Positions 7,197 through 15,870 of a DNA stretch of 32,637 nt are shown here, piece after piece; position 1 is the stretch's first letter, and each line of letters opens with the position of its first letter. Source of the DNA: Pseudomonadota bacterium (GTDB lineage Bacteria > Pseudomonadota > Gammaproteobacteria > Burkholderiales > Burkholderiaceae_C); assembly GCA_020161775.1 (NCBI GenBank), contig JAIUOW010000028.1, positions 1-32,637 on the forward strand, in the 5' to 3' direction. The notes beneath the pieces were generated by a model. The model searched no databases. It saw only the letters and a program-made list of their open reading frames with translations, and was not told the DNA's origin. Made by a program: the position numbers and the translations under genes.

Positions 7197-8410
7197 GCTG
7201 ACTGCGCAGCCCCGCGATAGATGGGCGCCTCCTTGACAGGCAGATTCACCAGCGCCGCAAAAATCCCCAGCGCAATGGCGATGTACCAGACGATGTCATA
7301 GCTGCCCGTGCGGTCATACAGGTAGCCCCCCAGCCACACGCCCATGAACGAGCCGATCTGGTGGCTGAAGAACACGAAGCCGCCGAGCATGGACAGGTGC
7401 GCCACGCCGAAAATCTGCGCCACGGTGGCATTGGTGGGCGGCACGGTGGACAGCCACAGCAGCCCCATGACGCTGGCAAACACATACACGGACAGCGGCG
7501 ACAGCGGCACCACCAGGAACACCGCAATGGCCACGGCCCGCGCCAGATAAATGAACGCCAGGATCTTGCGCTTGGCCAGGCGCTGGCCCAGCGAACCCGC
7601 AATATAGGTACCAAACACGTTGAACAGGCCGATCAGCGCCAGCGCATAGCTGGCCACCATGGGCGACAGGCCCTTGTCCTTCAGGTAGCTCGGCATGTGC
7701 ACGCCGATGAACACCACCTGGAAGCCACAGACGAAGTAACCCGCCATCAGCAGCTGGAAACTCGGGTATTTGAAAGCCTCTTTCAGCGCCTGCAGGATGG
7801 ACTGATCACGCACCGGCGCCGCGCCGCCCGAAAAGCCGGGCTCGCGCAGGCCGATGGCCAGCGGGCTGATGAGCAGCACAAACAGGCTCAGCGCCAGCAG
7901 GGCCTCCTTCCAGCCCAGGCTGCTAATCAGGAAGCCCTCCACCGGCACCATCAGGAACTGGCCGAACGAGCCGGCGGCCGCTGCCACCCCCATGGCCCAG
8001 GACCGCTTGGCCGGATCGATCTGGCGGCCGATCACGCCATAGACCACGGCGTAGGTGGTGCCGGCCTGGGCCGCGCCCAGCAGCACGCCGGCGGTCAGCG
8101 TGAAGGACAGCGGCGTGGTGCTCAGTGCCATGCCGGCCAGGCCCGCCGCGTACAGCAGGCTGCCCAGGACCAGCACCCGGAACGCGCCAAAACGGTCAGA
8201 CGCCATGCCGGCAAACACGCCGAACACGCCCCAGGCCAGGTTCTGGATGGCAATGGCAAAGGCAAAGGTTTCGCGGGTCCAGTTCTGGGCCTGGGTGATG
8301 GGCTGCAGCCACAGGCCGAAGCCGTGGCGCACACCCATGGACAGGGTGACGATGGCCGCGCCGCAGATCAGCACCTGGGCCATCGAGAGGGATTTGTTGT
8401 GGGTTGTCAT
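7193..8410 (-). CDS. Major facilitator superfamily transporter
   Basis: This 405-aa inner-membrane protein has 12 predicted membrane helices in two halves separated by a polar loop around REPGFSGGAAPVRDQ. The loop-2 motif appears as GMASDRFGAFRVL (the MFS G-x-x-x-D-R-x-G signature). The N-terminal GVRHGFGLWLQPITQAQNWTRE pattern is typical of the oxalate/formate antiporter-like or monocarboxylate branch, so a small organic anion is a reasonable guess only. It starts the minus-strand run and diverges from parE with a 132-bp gap. No Shine-Dalgarno is seen; TACATT lies 7 nt before the ATG. Confidence 0.9.
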   Translation of the reverse strand: MTTHNKSLSMAQVLICGAAIVTLSMGVRHGFGLWLQPITQAQNWTRETFAFAIAIQNLAWGVFGVFAGMASDRFGAFRVLVLGSLLYAAGLAGMALSTTPLSFTLTAGVLLGAAQAGTTYAVVYGVIGRQIDPAKRSWAMGVAAAAGSFGQFLMVPVEGFLISSLGWKEALLALSLFVLLISPLAIGLREPGFSGGAAPVRDQSILQALKEAFKYPSFQLLMAGYFVCGFQVVFIGVHMPSYLKDKGLSPMVASYALALIGLFNVFGTYIAGSLGQRLAKRKILAFIYLARAVAIAVFLVVPLSPLSVYVFASVMGLLWLSTVPPTNATVAQIFGVAHLSMLGGFVFFSHQIGSFMGVWLGGYLYDRTGSYDIVWYIAIALGIFAALVNLPVKEAPIYRGAAQSA

Positions 8411-8417
8411 GGCGCTG

Positions 8418-8423
8418 AATGTA
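8418..8423 (-). promoter_or_regulatory. Candidate -10 of a leaderless MFS transcript
   Basis: TACATT (minus strand) ends 7 nt before the MFS ATG, so transcription would begin at or next to the start codon. No convincing -35 is visible at 16-18 bp. The call rests on the -10 match, the lack of a ribosome site and the same spacing at other genes in this window. Confidence 0.35.
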
Positions 8424-8542
8424 CAGAAAGCCTTGATGCCTGGCTCTTGAAAGCTTTTCAGCAGATTGATGCCGCCGCTGCAAGAATGGCAAGGCAGGAC
8501 CTCAAAACTGGACGTTCATACAGGTCTACAATGCCCCCTCCC

Positions 8543-10522
8543 ATGGCAACCAAACCACTTTCTGACTACTCTGAGGGCTCGATCCGCGTGCTCAAGGGCC
8601 TGGAGCCCGTGAAGCAGCGCCCGGGCATGTACACGCGCACCGACAATCCGCTGCACATCCTCCAGGAGGTGCTGGACAACTCGGCCGACGAAGCGCTGGC
8701 CGGCCACGGCCGCAAGATCAAGGTCACGCTGCACACCGACGGCTCCACCAGCATCGAGGACGATGGCCGCGGCATCCCCTACGGCCTGCACCCCGAGGAA
8801 AAGGCGCCGGTCATCGAGCTGGTGTTCACCCGGCTGCATGCGGGCGGCAAGTTCGACAAGGGCAAGGGCGGCGCCTACAGCTTCTCGGGCGGCCTGCATG
8901 GCGTGGGTGTGTCGGTGACCAATGCCCTGGCCAAACGGCTGGAGGCCACCAGCTACCGCGACGGCCATGTGGCCCGCCTGGTGTTTGAAGCCGGCGACGT
9001 GACCGAGCCCCTGGCGGTGCGCAAGGCTGGCGAGGGCGACCGCAAGCAGGGCACCTCGGTGCGCGTCTGGCCCGACCCCAAGTACTTTGAATCGGCCGCC
9101 CTCCCCATGGCTGACCTCACGCACCTGCTGCGCAGCAAGGCGGTGCTGATGCCCGGCGTGACCGTCACGCTGGTGAACGAGAAGACCAAAGACACGCAGA
9201 CCTGGGCCTACAAGGGCGGCTTGCGCGACTATTTGATGCAGACACTGCCGGCGGACCCGGTCATCCCGCTGTTCGAGGGTGAAGGCTTTGCCGACAAGGC
9301 CGTCAACGAAAAAGACAACTTTGCCGAAGGCGAGGGCGCGTCCTGGTGCGTGGCCTTCACCGAAGACGGCCAGCCGGTGCGCGAAAGCTACGTCAACCTG
9401 ATCCCCACCAGCGCCGGCGGCACCCACGAGGCCGGCCTGCGCGACGGGTTGTTCAACGCCGTCAAGAGCTTCATCGAGCTGCATTCCCTGCTGCCCAAGG
9501 GCGTGAAGCTGCTGCCCGAAGACGTGTTCGCGCGCGCCAGCTATGTGCTGAGTGCCAAGGTGCTGGACCCGCAGTTCCAGGGGCAGATCAAGGAACGGCT
9601 GAATTCACGCGACGCGGTGCGGCTGGTCTCCAGCTTCGTGCGCCCGGCGCTGGAGTTGTGGCTGAACCAGCATGTGGACTACGGCAAGAAGCTGGCCGAA
9701 CTCGCCATCAAGGCCGCCCAGACCCGGCAAAAAGCGGGGCAGAAGGTGGAAAAGCGCAAGGGCTCGGGCGTGGCCGTGCTGCCCGGCAAGCTGACCGACT
9801 GCGAAAGCCGCGACGTAAGTCACAACGAGGTGTTCCTGGTGGAGGGCGATTCCGCCGGTGGCAGCGCCAAGATGGGCCGCGACAAGGAATGCCAGGCCGT
9901 GCTGCCGCTGCGCGGCAAGGTGCTGAATACGTGGGAGGTCGAGCGCGACCGCCTGTTTGCCAACACCGAAATCCACGACATCGCGGTGGCCATTGGTGTG
10001 GACCCGCATGGGCCGAACGACACGCCGGACCTGTCCGGCCTGCGCTATGGCAAGGTCTGCATCCTGTCCGACGCTGACGTGGACGGCTCGCACATCCAGG
10101 TGCTGCTGCTGACGCTGTTTTTCCGGCATTTCCCTAAGCTCATCGAGTCGGGCAATGTGTATGTGGCCCGTCCGCCGCTGTTCCGGGTGGACGCGCCGGC
10201 GCGCGGCAAGAAGCCCGCCTCCAAGGTGTACGCGCTGGATGAAGGCGAATTGACGGCCATTCTGGACAAGTTGCGCAAGGAAGGCGTGCGCGAAGGCGCC
10301 TGGACGATCAGCCGCTTCAAGGGCCTGGGCGAAATGAGCGCGGAACAATTGTGGGAAACCACGCTCAACCCCGACACGCGCCGGCTGCTTCCGGTACAAC
10401 TGGGCGGCATGGACTTCCTGCAGACCGAAAACCTGATCACCAAGCTCATGGGCAAGGGCGAGGCCGCCGCCCGCCGCGAGCTGATGGAATTGCATGGCGA
10501 TTCCATAGAAATAGATATATGA
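8543..10522 (+). CDS. parE: DNA topoisomerase IV subunit B
   Basis: This 659-aa ATPase subunit of topoisomerase IV unlinks daughter chromosomes together with ParC. The GHKL domain shows E42 and N46 (QEVLDN), DDGRGIP and GLHGVGVSVTNAL. The TOPRIM domain shows VEGDSAGG near residue 434 and DADVDGSH near 510, and the C-terminal GLGEMSAEQLWETT motif is complete. It lacks the long insertion of gamma-proteobacterial GyrB, and the ParC partner is 2.7 kb downstream. I prefer ATG 8543 (MATKPLSDYSEG); an in-frame ATG at 8531 would add four residues, but the best -10 (TACAAT, 8527-8532) overlaps it. No Shine-Dalgarno is seen at either. Confidence 0.95.
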   Translation: MATKPLSDYSEGSIRVLKGLEPVKQRPGMYTRTDNPLHILQEVLDNSADEALAGHGRKIKVTLHTDGSTSIEDDGRGIPYGLHPEEKAPVIELVFTRLHAGGKFDKGKGGAYSFSGGLHGVGVSVTNALAKRLEATSYRDGHVARLVFEAGDVTEPLAVRKAGEGDRKQGTSVRVWPDPKYFESAALPMADLTHLLRSKAVLMPGVTVTLVNEKTKDTQTWAYKGGLRDYLMQTLPADPVIPLFEGEGFADKAVNEKDNFAEGEGASWCVAFTEDGQPVRESYVNLIPTSAGGTHEAGLRDGLFNAVKSFIELHSLLPKGVKLLPEDVFARASYVLSAKVLDPQFQGQIKERLNSRDAVRLVSSFVRPALELWLNQHVDYGKKLAELAIKAAQTRQKAGQKVEKRKGSGVAVLPGKLTDCESRDVSHNEVFLVEGDSAGGSAKMGRDKECQAVLPLRGKVLNTWEVERDRLFANTEIHDIAVAIGVDPHGPNDTPDLSGLRYGKVCILSDADVDGSHIQVLLLTLFFRHFPKLIESGNVYVARPPLFRVDAPARGKKPASKVYALDEGELTAILDKLRKEGVREGAWTISRFKGLGEMSAEQLWETTLNPDTRRLLPVQLGGMDFLQTENLITKLMGKGEAAARRELMELHGDSIEIDI

Positions 10523-10524
10523 AA

Positions 10525-10610
10525 GCACCCCCGAAGCGGCCTGCGGCCGCCTCCCCCTCAAGGGGGCGCCATCAGCGGCCCGGCAAAGCCGGTTCCGCGA
10601 TGGCCCTGGA
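10525..10610. repeat. Multi-hairpin intergenic repeat element after parE
   Basis: Within 90 bp there are three stems: AGCGGCC-TGC-GGCCGCC (about 10534-10551), CCCCCT-CA-AGGGGG (10553-10566) and CCGGC-AAA-GCCGG (10580-10592), then GGCCCTGGAGAAGAA running into the next ATG. It starts 2 nt after the parE stop. The composition and modular stems resemble short dispersed repeats common between genes in Comamonadaceae; that identity is from memory and unverified. Its tail supplies the GGAG ribosome site of the following acetyltransferase gene. Confidence 0.6.
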
Positions 10611-10616
10611 GAAGAA

Positions 10617-11168
10617 ATGACTGCTGCTGTGGCCGCAACTGCGAAAACGCCCGCCCGTGTGCGGCTGCGCCCGACCATGCAAAGCGACCTGGACTATGTG
10701 CTGTCGCTGGAGCAGGATCCGGCCAACCTGCCGTTCATCACACCCTGGGAGCGCACCCAGCACGAGGCCGCCATCCGCTTTCCCGATTTCCGCCACTTCA
10801 TCATTGAAGCGGGCGCCGGGCTGGACGCGGCAGGCTTTGTCATCCTGATCGGTTGCCGCAGCCCGAACCAGTCGCTGGAACTCAAGCGCATGGTGGTGCA
10901 GGAAAAGGGCTTGGGCCGCGGCCGCGCCGCACTGCGCGTGGTCAAGAAGATCGTGTTCGATGACCTGGGTGCGCACCGCTTCTGGCTGGACGTGAAGGAG
11001 CGCAATGCGCGCGCCCAGGGCCTGTACCAGGGCGAAGGCTTTGCGCTGGAGGGCCGCCTGCGCGACGCCGTGCGCGTGGCCGACGGGCGCGACTCCCTGA
11101 TCGTCATGTCCATGCTGGCGCCCGAGTTTGCCGCGCGCCGCGCGCAGGGCCTGGAGATGTTTGCATGA
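10617..11168 (+). CDS. GNAT family N-acetyltransferase (RimJ/RimL-like)
   Basis: This 183-aa cytosolic acetyltransferase starts with a divergent leader (MTAAVAATAKTPA), then VRLRPTMQSDLDYVLSLEQD, the first strand-helix of the GNAT fold. The acetyl-CoA loop is ELKRMVVQEKGLGRGRAALRVV, and the C-terminal strand is RFWLDVKERNARAQGLYQGEGFALEGRLRD, typical of ribosomal-protein or antibiotic-type acetyltransferases. The substrate is open. The ribosome site GGAG (10607-10610) lies in the repeat element. It overlaps the transglycosylase gene by 4 nt (ATGA), so the two are translated together. Confidence 0.88.
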   Translation: MTAAVAATAKTPARVRLRPTMQSDLDYVLSLEQDPANLPFITPWERTQHEAAIRFPDFRHFIIEAGAGLDAAGFVILIGCRSPNQSLELKRMVVQEKGLGRGRAALRVVKKIVFDDLGAHRFWLDVKERNARAQGLYQGEGFALEGRLRDAVRVADGRDSLIVMSMLAPEFAARRAQGLEMFA

Positions 11169-12061
11169 AGAAAATGCTGTGGCGTCTGTGTTTGCCGCTG
11201 CTGGGCCTGCTGCCGCTGGCGGCCCAGGCCGACATATGGGGCTTTGTGGACAGCAAGGGCGTGGCGCACTTTGCCTCCGAGCGGCTGGACGATCGCTACG
11301 AGCTTTTCTTCCGGGGCGACGAGCGGTTTGACACGGCGCGCGGCGTGGCACCGGTGGCGCACACGCCGCGCGCCGTCGCCGTGCCTACGGCGCCCCCGAA
11401 GCTGCTGGCATTTTTTGAGGTGTCGCCCAGCTACAAGCAGGTCAAGCATCACCTGCGCGAGGCCTCCAACCGCCATGGCATTGACTATGAACTGCTGCAG
11501 GCACTGATTGCCACGGAATCGGGGTTTGACGCCCGCGCCGTTTCGCCCAAGGGCGCAGTGGGGCTGATGCAGATCATCCCGGCCACGGCCGAGCGCTATG
11601 GCGTGTCGGGCGACGCGAGAACACCGGTCCAGCAGAAGCTGACCGACCCGCGAACCAACATCCGCGCTGGCAGCCGCTACCTGCGCGACCTGATCAACAT
11701 GTTTCCGGGCCAGCTGGAGCTGGCGCTGGCGGCTTACAACGCGGGCGAGGGGGCGGTGCAGCGCGCGGGCAACCGCATTCCCAATTACAGGGAAACGCAG
11801 AACTACGTGCGCACGGTGATGCAGCTGTACACCATGCTCAAGCCGCCTGAGGTGCTGGCCGAACGGCGCGCGCCCACGCGGGTGCGCATGCAGATGGCTG
11901 CGCCGGTCGGCGGCGTGAATGGCGTGACCGCGCCGGTGGGCGGCGTGTATGGATCAACCGCGCCGGTGGGCGGCGCGGTGGGCCGCGGCAACATGATCGC
12001 GCCGCTGGCGCCGGTGGCCGTGGCGCCGGCGCAGGCCGAATTCAAGATCGAGCGCGACTGA
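11165..12061 (+). CDS. Secreted lytic transglycosylase (SLT domain) with C-terminal repeats
   Basis: This 298-aa protein is predicted to be exported (signal peptide 1-22, cut after AAQA) and to cleave peptidoglycan between MurNAc and GlcNAc. Residues 23-50 (DIWGFVDSKGVAHFASER) resemble a DUF4124-type N-terminal strand pair. The SLT domain spans about 95-220, with catalytic E118 in ATESGFDARAVSPKGAVGLMQ and the AYNAGEGAV motif near 195. The C-terminus is Ala/Pro/Gly-rich with three copies of an APVGGV-type unit, encoded by a 30-bp DNA repeat. There is no LysM domain. It overlaps the GNAT gene by ATGA and is 3 bp from the next gene, forming one operon. Confidence 0.92.
   Translation: MKKMLWRLCLPLLGLLPLAAQADIWGFVDSKGVAHFASERLDDRYELFFRGDERFDTARGVAPVAHTPRAVAVPTAPPKLLAFFEVSPSYKQVKHHLREASNRHGIDYELLQALIATESGFDARAVSPKGAVGLMQIIPATAERYGVSGDARTPVQQKLTDPRTNIRAGSRYLRDLINMFPGQLELALAAYNAGEGAVQRAGNRIPNYRETQNYVRTVMQLYTMLKPPEVLAERRAPTRVRMQMAAPVGGVNGVTAPVGGVYGSTAPVGGAVGRGNMIAPLAPVAVAPAQAEFKIERD
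11900..11975 (+). repeat. 30-bp in-frame tandem repeat inside the transglycosylase gene
   Basis: Units begin at 11900, 11930 and 11960 with GCGCCGGT(C/G)GGCGGCG; the third is partial. Each full unit encodes ten residues of the pattern APVGGVxGxT. The period is a multiple of three, so copy-number change would lengthen or shorten the tail without breaking the frame. Confidence 0.85.
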
Positions 12062-12064
12062 GCG

Positions 12065-13219
12065 ATGCCGCTGGCGTTGGCAACCACCCTGGACATGCTG
12101 TTGCTGGCAGGCTTTGCCGGCGCATTGGTGCTGGTGGCGTTCTTCAGCCTGCTGATTGCCCAGGCGTACCGCGAGCGCGCGCTGGCGCTGCATGCGCTGA
12201 CGGCAGGGCTGGGCCTGGCGGTGCTGTATGCGCTGGTGCGCCCCTTGCCCCGCGGCCTGGGCAGCTGGGTGCCTGAAGCCGCCATGTTGACCTTGCTGGG
12301 CGTGGCCTGCCTGGTGCTGCGCGAACTGGTCAACCACGCCGGTGCCATGCGGCGGCTGCGCCAGGTGCTGCTGGCCCTGAGCCTGGCGCTGCCGGTGATG
12401 GCCGTGGCCGGCGCGGCCGGTGGCTGGAGCCTGCTGCTGCCGGGGGCCGCCGCGTTTGGCGCTGCCATGCTGCTGGTGCTGCTGCGCGTGTGGCCCCAGA
12501 GCCAGCCCTGGGCCTGGTGGCTGGGTGCCGCGCTGCTGGCGCTGGTGCTGGCTGCCGTCAACCTGGGTGGCCACGCGCTGGGGCTGCTGGCCGCGGCGCC
12601 GGTGCACCTGGCCGCCGCCTTGACGCTGTGGGCCGCGGGCACCTACCTGGCCGCCGTGTGGCGCAGCCGCATGTTTGCCGAAACGCGGGTGCGGGTGGAT
12701 GCGCGCAAGGTCACCGACCCGCTCACCGGGCTGAGCACGCCGCTGATCTTTGCCGACCGCATCGAAGCCGCGCGCGCCATCCTGCGCCGCTACGGCCACC
12801 CCAGCGTGCTGCTGCTGGTGGAGATTGAAAACCTCAATGCGCTGGTGCGCGAATTCGGCCCCGAGGTGGCGGAATCCGCCGTGCTCACGGCCGCCGGGCG
12901 CATCCGCCAGGCACTGGGCGAGGCCGACGTGGCCGCGCGCATTTCACACCGCCGCATTGCGGTGCTGGCCGAGGGTGTGTCGCTGGCCGAAGGCGCGGCC
13001 AAGGTAGGCACGCGCATCCTGGTGGCCGCGCTCAAGGAGCCGCTGCCGCAGGCCAAGGCAGAATTTTTGCAGCTGCGCATGGTGGTCACCGCCGTGCCGC
13101 GCGACGGCCTGTCGGCCAAGGCACTGCTGGCGCGGCTGGCCGTGCTGCTGGACGAACAGCTGCGCGCACCCACCGACCGGCGCATTGTCTCGGTCACCGC
13201 TGAAGAACTTCAGGCCTGA
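12065..13219 (+). CDS. Membrane protein with degenerate GGDEF domain
   Basis: This 384-aa protein has six or seven hydrophobic segments in residues 8-200, then a cytosolic GGDEF-fold domain (about 215-375). The fold is recognised by DPLTGLSTPLIFADRI (218-233), LLLVEIENLNALVREFGPEV (the usual LxxxDIDxFKxxND...G region) and the ARISHRRIAVL strand. The key residues are not kept: the metal-binding Asp is Glu or shifted, and the GGDEF signature is replaced by SHRRI at 294-298. It should therefore not make cyclic di-GMP and may sense or scaffold instead. It starts 3 bp after the transglycosylase stop and is 35 bp ahead of parC. Confidence 0.82.
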   Translation: MPLALATTLDMLLLAGFAGALVLVAFFSLLIAQAYRERALALHALTAGLGLAVLYALVRPLPRGLGSWVPEAAMLTLLGVACLVLRELVNHAGAMRRLRQVLLALSLALPVMAVAGAAGGWSLLLPGAAAFGAAMLLVLLRVWPQSQPWAWWLGAALLALVLAAVNLGGHALGLLAAAPVHLAAALTLWAAGTYLAAVWRSRMFAETRVRVDARKVTDPLTGLSTPLIFADRIEAARAILRRYGHPSVLLLVEIENLNALVREFGPEVAESAVLTAAGRIRQALGEADVAARISHRRIAVLAEGVSLAEGAAKVGTRILVAALKEPLPQAKAEFLQLRMVVTAVPRDGLSAKALLARLAVLLDEQLRAPTDRRIVSVTAEELQA

Positions 13220-13254
13220 CCCTTTTTTCTCTGGATCGTTGATTGACAAGCCCC

Positions 13255-15591
13255 ATGGAGCAAGAACTCATTACGTTTGACAGCGGCGACGACTCGCAGC
13301 TGAACCTGGCCACCTATGCCCAGCGCGCCTACCTTGAATACGCGCTGAGTGTGGTGAAGGGCCGCGCGCTGCCCGATGTGTGCGACGGGCAAAAGCCGGT
13401 GCAGCGGCGCATCCTGTACAGCATGTCACGCATGGGCCTGGGCTTTTCGGGCAACAGCGGTGCCAAGCCGGTGAAGTCGGCGCGGGTGGTGGGTGACGTA
13501 CTGGGCCGCTTCCACCCGCACGGCGACCAGGCCGCCTACGACGCGCTGGTGCGCATGGCGCAGGACTTCAGCCAGCGCTATCCGCTGATCGACGGGCAGG
13601 GCAACTTTGGCAGCCGCGACGGCGACGGCGCCGCGGCCATGCGCTACACCGAAGCGCGCCTGGCCAAAATCACCAGCCTGCTGCTGGACGAGATCGACGA
13701 AGGCACGGTGGATTTCGTGCCCAACTACGACGGCTCCACCGAAGAGCCGCGCCAGCTGCCCGCGCGGCTGCCGTTCACGCTGCTGAACGGCGCCAGCGGC
13801 ATTGCCGTGGGCCTGGCCACCGAAATCCCCAGCCACAACCTCAAGGAAGTGGCCGAGGCCTGCGTGGCCCTGATCAAGAACCCCAAGCTGCCCGAAGACG
13901 AATTGCTGGCGCTGCTGCCCGGCCCGGATTACCCGGCGGGTGGCCAGATCATCAGCCCGGCCAGCGACATCGCCGATGCCTACCGCACCGGCCGTGGCTC
14001 GCTGAAAGTGCGCGCGCGCTGGAAGATCGAAGACCTGGCGCGCGGCCAGTGGCAGCTGGTCGTCACCGAGCTGCCCCCCGGCGTCAGCGCGCAGAAGGTG
14101 CTGGAGGAAATCGAGGAATTGACCAACCCCAAGGTCAAGGCCGGCAAGAAGGCCCTGACGCAGGAGCAGACCCAGCTCAAGGCGTCCGTGCTGGCGGTGC
14201 TGGACGCCGTGCGCGACGAATCGAGCAAGGACGCCGCGGTGCGCCTGGTGTTCGAGCCCAAGACCAGCCGCATCGAGCAGCAGGAACTCATCACCACGCT
14301 GCTGGCGCACACCAGCCTGGAAACCTCGGCGCCCATCAACCTGACGATGGTGGGCCTGGACGGCAAGCCGGTGCAGAAATCGCTGCGCCAGATGCTGCAG
14401 GAGTGGATTGATTTCCGTCAGCAGACGGTGCAGCGCCGCTCGCAGCACCGCCTGGCCAAGGTGCTGGACCGCATCCACATCCTGGAAGGCCGCCAGCTGG
14501 TGCTGCTGAACATTGATGAAGTGATCGCCATCATCCGCCAGAGCGATGAGCCCAAGGCGGCGCTGATCGAGCGTTTCAAGTTGAGCGAGCGCCAGGCCGA
14601 GGACATCCTGGAAATCCGCCTGCGCCAGCTCGCACGGCTGGAGGCCATCAAGATCGAGCAGGAGCTGTCCAACCTGCGCGACGAGCAGAAAAGGCTGGAA
14701 GAAATCCTGGGCAGCCCCGCCGCGCTGCGCCGCCTGATGGTCAAGGAGATTGAAGCCGACGCCAAACAGTTTGCCGACCCGCGCCGCACGCTGATCCAGG
14801 CCGAAAAGAAAGCCGTGGCCGAAGTGAAGGTGGTGGACGAACCCGTGACCGTGGTGGTTTCGCAAAAAGGCTGGGCACGCGCGCGCACCGGCCACGGCCA
14901 TGATGCGGCAGGCTTTGCCTTCAAGGCCGGTGACGGCCTGTACGGCACGTTCGAGTGCCGCACGGTCGATACCCTGCTGGCTTTTGGCAGCAACGGGCGT
15001 GTGTACTCGGTGCCGGTGGCCACGCTGCCCGGCGCGCGCGGCGACGGGCAGCCCGTCACCACGCTGATCGAGCTGGAGTCCGGCACGCAGCTGCTGCACT
15101 ACTTTGCAGGCCCCGGCAATGCCGCGCTGCTGCTCAGCGGCAGCGGCGGCTATGGCTTCCTGGCCACGGTGGACAGCATGGTCTCGCGCGTGAAGGCCGG
15201 CAAGGCGTTCGTGAGCCTGGGCGAAGGTGAAACCATCTGCGCGCCTTCGCATGCTGCCTTCGGCTCGGGTGGCCAGCCGCTGCTGCCGGCCACGCACGTG
15301 GCCTGTGCATCGACTGGCGGGCGCATCCTGACGTTTGAGATCGGTGAGCTCAAGCTCATGGAAAAGGGCGGGCGCGGCCTGATGCTGATCGACCTGGAAG
15401 CCAAGGACACGCTGGCGGGCGCCGCGGCCTACACGCGCAGCGTGAAGATCGAAGGCATCGGGCGTGGCGGCAAGGAGCGCGAGGAAACGCTGGAAATCCG
15501 CAGCCTCAACAACGCCCGCGCGGCGCGCGGGCGCAAGGGCAAGGCGGCGGACCTGGGCTTCAAGCCGGTGTCGATCCGGCGCGTCGAATAG
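13255..15591 (+). CDS. parC: DNA topoisomerase IV subunit A
   Basis: This 778-aa subunit cuts and rejoins DNA in topoisomerase IV. The winged-helix active site is intact, with catalytic Y131 in [11 protein letters not shown]. The drug-contact helix reads [12 protein letters not shown]: Gln92 and Asp96 stand where E. coli ParC has Ser80 and Glu84. The tower and coiled-coil follow ([21 protein letters not shown]), then a C-terminal beta-pinwheel from about residue 520 with [18 protein letters not shown]-type blades. I chose ATG 13255 ([13 protein letters not shown]); a TTG at 13243 is possible. It ends the parE-GNAT-SLT-GGDEF-parC run, which shows it is likely co-transcribed with the cell wall genes. 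Confidence 0.96.
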   Translation: MEQELITFDSGDDSQLNLATYAQRAYLEYALSVVKGRALPDVCDGQKPVQRRILYSMSRMGLGFSGNSGAKPVKSARVVGDVLGRFHPHGDQAAYDALVRMAQDFSQRYPLIDGQGNFGSRDGDGAAAMRYTEARLAKITSLLLDEIDEGTVDFVPNYDGSTEEPRQLPARLPFTLLNGASGIAVGLATEIPSHNLKEVAEACVALIKNPKLPEDELLALLPGPDYPAGGQIISPASDIADAYRTGRGSLKVRARWKIEDLARGQWQLVVTELPPGVSAQKVLEEIEELTNPKVKAGKKALTQEQTQLKASVLAVLDAVRDESSKDAAVRLVFEPKTSRIEQQELITTLLAHTSLETSAPINLTMVGLDGKPVQKSLRQMLQEWIDFRQQTVQRRSQHRLAKVLDRIHILEGRQLVLLNIDEVIAIIRQSDEPKAALIERFKLSERQAEDILEIRLRQLARLEAIKIEQELSNLRDEQKRLEEILGSPAALRRLMVKEIEADAKQFADPRRTLIQAEKKAVAEVKVVDEPVTVVVSQKGWARARTGHGHDAAGFAFKAGDGLYGTFECRTVDTLLAFGSNGRVYSVPVATLPGARGDGQPVTTLIELESGTQLLHYFAGPGNAALLLSGSGGYGFLATVDSMVSRVKAGKAFVSLGEGETICAPSHAAFGSGGQPLLPATHVACASTGGRILTFEIGELKLMEKGGRGLMLIDLEAKDTLAGAAAYTRSVKIEGIGRGGKEREETLEIRSLNNARAARGRKGKAADLGFKPVSIRRVE

Positions 15592-15644
15592 GGTGCTGCC
15601 CGGCCGATTCTGGCAAGACCCGCAGGGGTATTGCGGCCGGGTGC

Positions 15645-15673
15645 TTGCCGCCCCTGGCGATCCGGCCTAGACT
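15645..15673 (+). promoter_or_regulatory. Candidate sigma70 promoter for rnk
   Basis: TTGCCG (15645-15650) and TAGACT (15668-15673) are separated by exactly 17 bp in the 279-bp gap after parC. Transcription from about 15680 would give a leader of about 190 nt that contains a long inverted repeat. Each hexamer matches four of six consensus positions. Confidence 0.5.
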
Positions 15674-15751
15674 GCCGGGGTGAAATTTCAAGCCACTCAG
15701 ACCTTCAAGCACGCCGCCTTGCTGCGGCCGCAGCTGCACGCACTTCCCTGA

Positions 15752-15803
15752 GCCCGGCGATTCCCACCCCTTTCCACTTCTGCGCAACTTCCAATCGCCG
15801 GGC
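15752..15803. promoter_or_regulatory. 11-bp inverted repeat in the rnk leader
   Basis: GCCCGGCGATT (15752-15762) and AATCGCCGGGC (15793-15803) are perfect complements around a 30-nt pyrimidine-rich loop. There is no T-tract, so it is not a standard terminator. It lies between the predicted rnk promoter and the gene, and could be an mRNA structure or an operator. A shorter palindrome GCTGCGGCCGCAGC sits at 15721-15734. The rest of 15592-15870 shows no convincing gene. Confidence 0.55.
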
Positions 15804-15870
15804 CCCCACCCCGGCGCTTTGACGTCCGAACGCATGGCGCGCACGGCGTCGTTCTTGCTCAGGAGCCCCC

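Noticed and set aside
7361-8542. Plus-strand extension of parE upstream to 7361
   Set aside because: Antisense to the MFS gene; ParE homology begins at 8543.
10600-10620. Mini-gene coding MALEKK
   Set aside because: Six codons only, part of the repeat element; better explained as the ribosome site of the acetyltransferase.
13426-15297. 623-codon minus-strand frame opposite parC
   Set aside because: Shadow of parC, with no family features.
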